A DNA stretch of 7,271 nt from Actinomycetes bacterium (lineage in GTDB: Bacteria > Actinomycetota > Acidimicrobiia > Acidimicrobiales > RAAP-2). Location: positions 1 through 7,271 of the forward strand of contig JAJYXS010000002.1 of assembly GCA_021801615.1 (NCBI GenBank), in the 5' to 3' direction. The position numbers and the translations under genes were made by a program. The notes beneath the pieces were generated by a model. That model saw nothing but the letters and a program-made list of their open reading frames with translations, made no database searches and was not told where the DNA came from. Positions within the stretch are counted from its first letter, which is position 1; the number at the start of each line of letters is the position of its first letter. Below are positions 1-3,935 of the stretch, one piece after another.

Positions 1-171
1 CTCAGCCTCGCCTACGACCCCGCCGGCATCCCCGATCTCTACGTGCTCATCGGAGCCACAGGGCACATCCGCTATCGCAACAGCGTGCCGGATTCGACGA
101 TGGGTGCCTTGATCGCCGCGGCGAAGCGCCTCGGAACCCACGCCCGGACCACGGCTGCCGAACGAGGGTGA
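1..171 (+). CDS. Thioredoxin-like (TlpA/redoxin-type) protein, C-terminal fragment
   Basis: The window opens inside a reading frame whose last 56 residues are visible, ending in TGA at 169-171. The fragment has the C-terminal half of a thioredoxin fold: a GIPDLYVLIG segment in which Pro11 sits where the family's cis-proline precedes a beta strand, then GATGHIRYR as the usual beta hairpin (D/G-x-x-G-x-I), then an amphipathic helix (TMGALIAAAKRL). In TlpA/ResA and SCO-like proteins this half follows the CxxC active site, which would lie upstream of the window. Such proteins are usually membrane-anchored or secreted disulfide or copper-handling redoxins; the exact role cannot be read here. The hydrophilic tail after the helix is short. 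Codon use has high G/C in third positions, as expected for a real gene. The thioredoxin fold call is an inference from pattern, not from a complete motif. Confidence 0.6.
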   Translation, partial: LSLAYDPAGIPDLYVLIGATGHIRYRNSVPDSTMGALIAAAKRLGTHARTTAAERG

Positions 172-243
172 TGCTGAGCGGCTGAAGGCGTGTCAGGGCC
201 GCATCTGCCGATCCGACCGCAGGGACCGGCCGAGCGCTCCGCT

Positions 244-271
244 GTGACATATTCGGACATATTCGTAAAAG
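244..271 (+). promoter_or_regulatory. Candidate promoter with a tandem repeat in its spacer
   Basis: GTGACA at 244-249 resembles a -35 box, and TAAAAG at 266-271 resembles a -10 box, with a 16-bp spacer. The expected start of transcription is about 278, one base before the ATG at 279, so the downstream message could be leaderless, as is common in actinobacteria. The spacer is almost entirely made of the 10-bp tandem repeat 246-265. This local AT-rich island stands out from the surrounding GC-rich DNA. The call rests on motif resemblance only. Confidence 0.35.
246..265. repeat. Perfect 10-bp tandem direct repeat, GACATATTCG x2
   Basis: GACATATTCG occurs at 246-255 and again at 256-265 with no spacer and no mismatch. 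A 10-bp period places the copies on the same face of the helix, the geometry used by response regulators and some repressors that bind as head-to-tail dimers. The repeat lies between the candidate -35 and -10 boxes, so a bound protein would be expected to affect initiation directly. The binding protein is unknown. Confidence 0.55.
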
Positions 272-278
272 CGCGTGC

Positions 279-674
279 ATGTTCGAGGCCATGGCAGGCC
301 GACGCACGTCGAGGTCGTGGCGAGACTGGTTCCGGGCACACCTCGTGGCACTCGTCGCTCTCGTCGCGCTCGTCGGTGTCGCGACGGCGTGGGGGATCAC
401 CGCATCGCTGTCTTCGGGCTCGGCTGCAGGCTCGGCTCACCCTGGAGCTCTTCTATCCGGGTGGGCGTCGCTTGCACTACGTGTCGTCGTGGGCGTCGCT
501 TGCACTACGTGTCGTCGTGGGTGCGGCCCTTCGATCGAGCCGGCTTCTCACCGCGGCCCGGGAGGGTCCGGGCACTTCTCCACCCTGAGTGCCCTTGCAG
601 CCGATCAGTACGCCCCGCGGCAGTTCGTCGGTGACAACCGGGTCGGGGGCGTCGACACCCCGTGCGGGATCTGA
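279..674 (+). CDS. Possible small membrane protein, frame probably disturbed
   Basis: I do not recognise this 131-residue frame. Residues 1-19 are positively charged (GRRTSRSWRDWFR), and roughly residues 20-42 form a hydrophobic segment built on repeats of LVALVALVALV, so an N-terminal membrane anchor or signal-anchor is plausible. An alternative ATG lies at 291. After about residue 60 the frame enters the 28-bp tandem duplication at 461-521; 28 is not a multiple of three, so everything downstream is read in a different frame from a single-copy ancestor, which would have stopped at 586-588. The C-terminal half is therefore unlikely to be ancestral sequence. There is no Shine-Dalgarno sequence, but the candidate promoter at 244-271 would place the start almost at the ATG. 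It could be a genuine short anchor protein, a broken gene, or a chance frame. Confidence 0.25.
   Translation: MFEAMAGRRTSRSWRDWFRAHLVALVALVALVGVATAWGITASLSSGSAAGSAHPGALLSGWASLALRVVVGVACTTCRRGCGPSIEPASHRGPGGSGHFSTLSALAADQYAPRQFVGDNRVGGVDTPCGI
461..521. repeat. 28-bp tandem duplication (2.2 copies)
   Basis: Copies at 461-488 and 489-516 are identical over 28 bp, and the first five bases of a third copy (GTGGG) follow at 517-521. The unit begins GTGGGCGTCG and ends GTGTCGTC. Because 28 leaves a remainder of one when divided by three, gaining or losing a copy switches the reading frame of any gene crossing it. The perfect identity suggests a recent slippage event or an assembly-sensitive locus. 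Confidence 0.9.
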
Positions 675-871
675 TCATGAAGAGGAGCTGATCACGAAGA
701 AGTACAGGGCTTCGACGTCACCAGTCGGCGGCGTCCTCCGCATCGAGGTAGGTTCGCCGGGCGAGGTCGTCCTCCGTTGTGCCCGTTCCACCTGCGAGGG
801 GTGTCGCCGCCGGGTCCGCGCTGCGCTCGTGGGGTCGCGTGGTGTCGTCGCTCTCGACGACACCGGCACAG

Positions 872-1138
872 ATGAGCTGGCGGTCGGCTACGAGCCTCCA
901 GCGCGGCGACCTCCAGTGGGTCATGGACAAAATCGGAGCGCTTGCCGACGACCCCCATCCGCCGGGCTGCGAGAAGCTCGCTGGGACGATGAACGCGTGG
1001 CGCATCCGCTCGGGAAACTTCCGAGTCGTCTACGTGGTCGACGACCGTGGCGAGCTCGTGACGATCACCTGGTCGGTCACCGGCGAGAGATCGACAGAAG
1101 GAGTCGGTCACCGGCGAGAGATCGACAGAAGGAGATGA
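872..1138 (+). pseudogene. Degenerate RelE/ParE-family toxin
   Basis: The 88-residue reading has a clear RelE-type core: DKIGALADDPHPPGCEKLAG (residues 19-38), then NAWRIRSGNFRVVYVVDD (41-58), then VGHRREIDRR (78-87). This matches the family pattern of I..L..dP.p.g..kL, wRiR.G.yRvvY.v.d and vGHRr..Y. RelE toxins are small ribosome-dependent mRNA nucleases; ParE relatives inhibit gyrase. Several defects are visible. The N-terminus is about ten residues short and seems to change frame twice: the +1-shifted reading gives VGYEPPARR, the expected first strand and helix. Ten extra residues (SVTGERSTEG) created by the 31-bp duplication separate the last strand from VGHRR. The usual C-terminal catalytic Tyr of the motif is Asp85. 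There is no good ribosome site at 872. The TGA overlaps an ATG of the antitoxin-like start. I judge it inactive or nearly so. Confidence 0.7.
1072..1134. repeat. 31-bp perfect tandem duplication inside the toxin 3' end
   Basis: Copies at 1073-1103 and 1104-1134 are identical; one further base (G1072) also matches the period. Each copy carries the Shine-Dalgarno-like AGAAGGAG at its end. The second copy, read in the toxin frame, encodes VGHRREIDRR; the first copy is read one frame off as SVTGERSTEG. A single-copy version of the present sequence would lose the conserved VGHRR motif by frameshift, so the duplication restores frame. Confidence 0.95.
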
Positions 1139-1143
1139 GCACG

Positions 1144-1182
1144 ATGCTGGCGACGGTGACCGAGGCAAAGGCGCGGCTCGGC
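1144..1182 (+). pseudogene. Truncated Phd/YefM-type antitoxin start
   Basis: Directly after the toxin, AGAAGGAG (1127-1134) is followed after nine bases by ATG 1144; another ATG at 1135 overlaps the toxin stop codon. From 1144 the frame reads MLATVTEAKARLG, which resembles the first strand and helix of Phd/YefM antitoxins (M..vt..EAkarL). After this the frame shows no antitoxin-like sequence: the expected continuation, a helix followed by a GE.vvIt..G.pvA strand, is absent in all three frames as far as I can tell. The antitoxin therefore seems to have been cut off after about 13 codons by a deletion or replacement. The toxin-first order differs from canonical relBE but is known for some modules. 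The identification rests on a short motif. Confidence 0.45.
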
Positions 1183-1216
1183 GTCAGGGGCTACGTTCGT
1201 TCGCCGTGGCTGGTCA

Positions 1217-1372
1217 TCACCGTGCTGCCTCCATCTTGGGCACGACAGGGGGCCAGTGGTCTGGCGTGCCGTGCTGGTGCGCACGGGGGGACCCTGGGCG
1301 GGAGCCCGAAAGGCACCGGTAGAGCGCGGCGCCGACGACCACGGCGAGCACCACCACGAGGAGCTTCCTCAC
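1217..1372 (-). CDS. Possible 51-residue membrane-anchored small protein
   Basis: From a GTG at 1372-1370 the minus strand reads MRKLLVVVLAVVVGAALYR, then a polar tail rich in Ser, Pro, Arg and His, ending at 1217. The shape (Met-Arg/Lys-Lys, about 15 hydrophobic residues, YR, then a short hydrophilic tail) is typical of actinobacterial single-pass small proteins such as the DLW-39 type, but the DLW signature is not present, so I do not assign a family. A GGGTGG sequence five to six bases before the GTG could serve as a weak ribosome site. The frame stays open upstream to 1447, so the start is uncertain. It lies between the broken toxin region and the leuA promoter. It could also be a chance frame. 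Confidence 0.35.
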   Translation of the reverse strand: MRKLLVVVLAVVVGAALYRCLSGSRPGSPRAHQHGTPDHWPPVVPKMEAAR

Positions 1373-1440
1373 CCGAGCCACCCTACCGGTGGACGCCGCG
1401 CCCGCAGCCCCGGGGAGCGGAGCTGTACCGTCTTGCCGCC

Positions 1441-1469
1441 TTGACAACGGGCGCGCGACCTGGGAGCAT
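1441..1469 (+). promoter_or_regulatory. leuA promoter
   Basis: A consensus -35 box TTGACA (1441-1446) is followed by a 17-bp spacer and GAGCAT (1464-1469), which keeps the most conserved A2 and the final AT of a -10 box. TGG immediately before it gives an extended -10 motif. The predicted start of transcription is at about 1476, which is exactly the GTG of the Leu-rich leader peptide. The promoter is well placed for the attenuator and leuA downstream. Confidence 0.65.
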
Positions 1470-1475
1470 CGTGAC

Positions 1476-1508
1476 GTGCAATTCCTCTCGGGGCTGCTGC
1501 TGACCTAG
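1476..1508 (+). CDS. leuL: Leucine leader peptide of the leuA attenuator
   Basis: GTG at 1476 opens a ten-codon frame, MQFLSGLLLT, ending in TAG at 1506-1508. Four of ten residues are Leu, three of them in a row as CTG CTG CTG (1494-1502). Regulatory leader peptides of leucine genes use such runs as a sensor: when charged tRNA-Leu is scarce the ribosome stalls on them and the downstream terminator is prevented from forming. The peptide has no other expected function. The predicted transcription start coincides with the GTG, so translation would be leaderless. A GGGAG lies about nine bases upstream, but it overlaps the -10 box and would not be in that transcript. The peptide is followed 27 bases later by the terminator hairpin and 125 bases later by leuA. 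Confidence 0.7.
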   Translation: MQFLSGLLLT

Positions 1509-1509
1509 A

Positions 1510-1535
1510 GCGGGCGCCACATCGCGCTCGCTCGC
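1510..1535 (+). other. Leader hairpin preceding the attenuator
   Basis: GCGGGCG (1510-1516) can pair with CGCTCGC (1529-1535) in a seven-base-pair stem with one G-U pair and a 12-base loop. It begins two bases after the leader stop codon and abuts the terminator stem at 1536, so the two could stack. A ribosome stalled on the Leu codons at 1494-1502 would reach its 5' arm, which suits a pause or switching hairpin. I did not find a clear classical antiterminator. CCTCC at 1537-1541 is also complementary to the leuA ribosome site GGAGG at 1624-1628, an alternative pairing. Confidence 0.4.
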
Positions 1536-1568
1536 ACCTCCTGGGCCGTCATGGTCGGGAGGTTTTTT
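1536..1568 (+). terminator. leuA transcription attenuator (intrinsic terminator)
   Basis: ACCTCC (1536-1541) pairs with GGAGGT (1558-1563). Inside, bases 1543-1547 and 1553-1556 can extend the stem with one bulge, leaving a small loop around GTCAT. The 3' arm runs straight into six T residues (1563-1568), the classic intrinsic terminator layout. It sits upstream of leuA and downstream of the Leu-rich leader peptide, with no gene ending nearby that it could otherwise serve, so attenuation is the natural reading. Confidence 0.8.
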
Positions 1569-1633
1569 CGTTAAGCGGTCCCGGCTCGACGATCGGTTCG
1601 AGGACGAAGACGAAGGAGACGACGGAGGCTCGC

Positions 1634-3334
1634 ATGACCACCCGCCAGATGCCCTACCACCACTACCGGACAGCGATCCCCCTCGTCCTCCACGACCGGA
1701 CGTGGCCGGACCGGCGGACGACGGCAGCCCCGCGCTGGGCGAGCGTCGACCTGCGAGACGGGAACCAGGCGCTCGTGGACCCGATGGACCCACAGCGAAA
1801 GCTCGCGCTGTTCAAGACCCTCGTGGAGGTCGGCTTCAAGGAGATCGAGGTCGGGTTCCCCTCGGCCTCGCAGACGGACTTCGAGTTCCAGCGCAAGATC
1901 ATCGAGGAGCAGCTCGTCCCCGACGACGTCGAGATCCAGGTGCTCGTGCAGTGCCGAGACGAGCTCATCGAGCGCACGTTCGCGTCGCTCGAGGGCGCGA
2001 GGCGCGCGGTCGTGCATTTCTACAACTCGACCTCCACCCTGCAGCGGCGCGTCGTCTTCGGCCAGGACAAGGCCGGCATCGTGGACATCGCCCTGCACGC
2101 CGCCCGGATGTGCCGGAAGCTGGAGGCGTCCGTTCCCGGCACCGAGGTCCGCTACGAGTACTCGCCCGAGAGCTTCACCGGCACCGAGCCGGAGTTCGCC
2201 GTCGAGATCGTAGAAGCCGTCATGGACGTCATCGAGCCGACTCCCGACAAGCCGATGATCGTGAACCTGCCCGCGACCGTCGAGATGTACGGGCCTCACG
2301 TCTACGCAGACGTCATCGAGTGGTTCGGCCGCACGATCCGCGACCGTGAGAGCATCGTCTTGAGCGTCCACCCCCACAACGACCGCGGCACCGCCGTCGC
2401 CGCCGCGGAGCTCGCGGTGCTGGCAGGAGCCGAGCGCGTGGAGGGCACGCTCTTCGGCAACGGCGAGCGGACGGGGAACGTCGACATCGTCACCCTCGCG
2501 ATGAACCTGTTCTCCCAGGGCGTGGACCCCGGCCTCGACTTCTCCGACATCGAGAAGGTCCGCCGCGTCGCCGAGCACTCGACCCGCATGCCGGTGCATC
2601 CGCGCCACCCGTACGCGGGCGACCTCGTCTACACGGCGTTCTCCGGGTCGCACCAGGACGCGATCCGGAAAGGCATGGCCGCGATCGGCGACGACTACGA
2701 CCTGTGGGAGGTTCCCTACCTGCCGATCGACCCGAAGCACACGGGCCGGACGTACGAGGCGATCATCCGCGTGAACAGCCAGTCGGGCAAGGGCGGTGTC
2801 GCGTACCTCATGGACACCGAGCACGGGCTCGACCTGCCTCGACGCCTCCAGATCGAGTTCTCGCGCCAGGTGCAGGCAGTGACCGAGGCGTCGGGGACCG
2901 AGATCCGCCCGGCAGAGCTGTGGGAGGTCTTCTGCGGCACGTACCTGCCCGACGACGCAGGCATCCGCCTGGTCGGTAACGAGGTCACCACCGGTGCCGG
3001 GCGCACGACCGTGGTCGCGCAGCTGCTCGTCGACGGCGTGCACCGCACGGTGCGCGGCGAGGGGAACGGCCCGATCGACGCGCTCGTCGCAGGGCTGCGC
3101 GCCGGGCTGGGCATCACCTTCGAGGTCCGCGACTACAGCGAGCACGCGCTCACCTCGGGCAGCGGAGCCTCGGCCGTCGCCTACGTGGAGGCCGAAGGTC
3201 CGGAGGGCGAGACCTGGTGGGGGGTCGGGATGGACTCTTCGATCCTCGACGCGTCGCTCGCGGCCGTCGTCAGCGCTGCGAACCGGGCGCCGGCGTCCTC
3301 GCGGCCGTCGGCGTCGGCCCCGCCGCGTCGGTAG
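1634..3334 (+). CDS. leuA: 2-isopropylmalate synthase
   Basis: LeuA condenses acetyl-CoA with 2-oxoisovalerate to 2-isopropylmalate, the committed cytoplasmic step of leucine synthesis. The 566-residue protein is the long actinobacterial type. Residues 38-50 read VDLRDGNQALVDP, holding the catalytic Arg41 and metal-binding Asp42. VHPHND (245-250) gives the two metal His residues, His246 and His248. GTLFGNGERTGNVD (271-284) is the conserved active-site loop. NSQSGKGGVAYL (381-392) lies in the linker subdomain. Residues about 430-550 form the C-terminal LeuA dimer or regulatory domain, where leucine feedback binds in relatives. GGAGG (1624-1628) lies five bases before the ATG and supports this start over Met6. 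Transcription is predicted to be controlled by the Leu attenuator at 1476-1568. The last 21 codons, a low-complexity Ala/Ser/Pro/Arg tail, overlap the 3' end of leuD on the other strand. Confidence 0.97.
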   Translation: MTTRQMPYHHYRTAIPLVLHDRTWPDRRTTAAPRWASVDLRDGNQALVDPMDPQRKLALFKTLVEVGFKEIEVGFPSASQTDFEFQRKIIEEQLVPDDVEIQVLVQCRDELIERTFASLEGARRAVVHFYNSTSTLQRRVVFGQDKAGIVDIALHAARMCRKLEASVPGTEVRYEYSPESFTGTEPEFAVEIVEAVMDVIEPTPDKPMIVNLPATVEMYGPHVYADVIEWFGRTIRDRESIVLSVHPHNDRGTAVAAAELAVLAGAERVEGTLFGNGERTGNVDIVTLAMNLFSQGVDPGLDFSDIEKVRRVAEHSTRMPVHPRHPYAGDLVYTAFSGSHQDAIRKGMAAIGDDYDLWEVPYLPIDPKHTGRTYEAIIRVNSQSGKGGVAYLMDTEHGLDLPRRLQIEFSRQVQAVTEASGTEIRPAELWEVFCGTYLPDDAGIRLVGNEVTTGAGRTTVVAQLLVDGVHRTVRGEGNGPIDALVAGLRAGLGITFEVRDYSEHALTSGSGASAVAYVEAEGPEGETWWGVGMDSSILDASLAAVVSAANRAPASSRPSASAPPRR

Positions 3335-3935
3335 CGGTCGCCTCGGTAGCGGTCACCGAGGGCATCCAGGAGGGACGCGCCGCCTCGTACGCGCTGATGT
3401 CCGCCTCGTGGCGCAAGGTGAGCCCGATGTCGTCCCATCCGTGCAGCAGGCGCTGGCGGGTGAACTCGTCGAGGGTGAACGGAGCGTGGACGTCGCCGCA
3501 CTCGACCGTGCCGCGAGCGACGTCCACCGTGACGAGAAGGGACGGATCCGCCCGGACCGCGTCGAGGATCGCGCGGTCGACCTCCGGCGAGACCTGGACC
3601 GGCACGAGGCCCTGCTTGGTGCAGTTGTTGCGGAAGATGTCGCCGAAGCTCGAGGCCACGACGGCCTCGAAGCCGTAGTCCATGAGCGCCCACACGGCGT
3701 GCTCGCGCGAGGAGCCGGTGCCGAAGTTGGACGCGGCCACCAGCACAGTGGCGCCGGCATAGGCCGGGTCGTTCAGGACGAAGGAGCGCTCGTCGCGCCA
3801 TTCGGCGAACAGCCCCTTGCCGAACCCGGTCCGCTCCACGCGTTTGAGCCAGTCAGAGGGGATGATCTGGTCGGTGTCGACGTCTGCGCGGTCCAGGGGG
3901 ACTGCGCGCCCGCTCACCACGCTGACGGGCTTCAT
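3270..3935 (-). CDS. leuD: 3-isopropylmalate dehydratase small subunit
   Basis: LeuD is the swivel-domain subunit that pairs with LeuC to isomerise 2-isopropylmalate to 3-isopropylmalate. The 221-residue product starts MKPVSVVSGRAVPLDRADVD, continues TDQIIPSDWLKR (21-32), and carries the family signatures NFGTGSSREHAVWAL (70-84, with the Ser/Arg substrate loop), SSFGDIFRNNCTKQGL (95-110) and LTLRHEADISAYEAARPSW (172-190). The family normally ends near residue 192. Here about 30 extra residues follow (Ala/Thr/Pro-rich, including a five-residue repeat TATEA/TATDA made by a 15-bp tandem repeat). This tail extends into the end of leuA, overlapping it by 65 nt in convergent orientation. The ATG shares ATGA with the leuC stop codon (4-nt overlap), so translation is probably coupled to leuC. 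No terminator is visible after the stop. Confidence 0.96.
   Translation of the reverse strand: MKPVSVVSGRAVPLDRADVDTDQIIPSDWLKRVERTGFGKGLFAEWRDERSFVLNDPAYAGATVLVAASNFGTGSSREHAVWALMDYGFEAVVASSFGDIFRNNCTKQGLVPVQVSPEVDRAILDAVRADPSLLVTVDVARGTVECGDVHAPFTLDEFTRQRLLHGWDDIGLTLRHEADISAYEAARPSWMPSVTATEATATDAAGPTPTAARTPAPGSQR
3328..3354. repeat. 15-bp-period tandem repeat at the leuA/leuD overlap
   Basis: TCGGTAGCGGTC occurs at 3328-3339 and again at 3343-3354. The first copy contains the leuA TAG stop codon (3332-3334). On the leuD strand the period adds five in-frame residues, read as TATEA then TATDA, so leuD is not shifted. The second copy lies just outside leuA. Confidence 0.7.

Larger units (their letters stand above)
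172..871. other. Gene-poor stretch with no confidently assigned gene
   Basis: Apart from the possible membrane ORF at 279-674 and the repeats listed separately, I see nothing convincing here. Open frames exist on both strands because the DNA is GC-rich, but they read as Arg/Ala/Ser/Pro-rich shadow peptides. At 671-683 and 688-700 a 13-bp direct repeat occurs with one mismatch, each copy containing the palindrome TGATCA. On the minus strand the last codons before a stop at 718-720 read DDLARRTYLDAEDAADW with good actinobacterial codon bias. This may be a gene-end remnant, but no intact gene precedes it. The segment looks like decayed accessory DNA. Confidence 0.45.

Noticed and set aside
589..1503. 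304-codon open frame on the plus strand
   Set aside because: It crosses the toxin, the truncated antitoxin and the leader in the wrong frame for most of its length and reads as Arg/Pro-rich shadow sequence. Only its MLATVTEAKARLG segment looks meaningful.
1476..1508. T-box riboswitch as the explanation of the leuA leader
   Set aside because: The space between the promoter and the terminator is only about 60 bases, too short for T-box stem I and the antiterminator bulge, whereas a Leu-rich peptide is present.
1575..1610. tRNA-like GGTTCGAGG sequence in the leuA leader
   Set aside because: It resembles a T-loop, but no acceptor, D or anticodon stems can be built around it.
1571..3145. 524-codon open frame antisense to leuA
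   Set aside because: It is a GC-rich mirror of leuA; its His/Val/Asp/Arg-rich peptide shows no domain, and leuA is unmistakable on the other strand.
3335..3400. Shared terminator for leuA and leuD
   Set aside because: I found no GC stem followed by a T run in either direction around the overlap.
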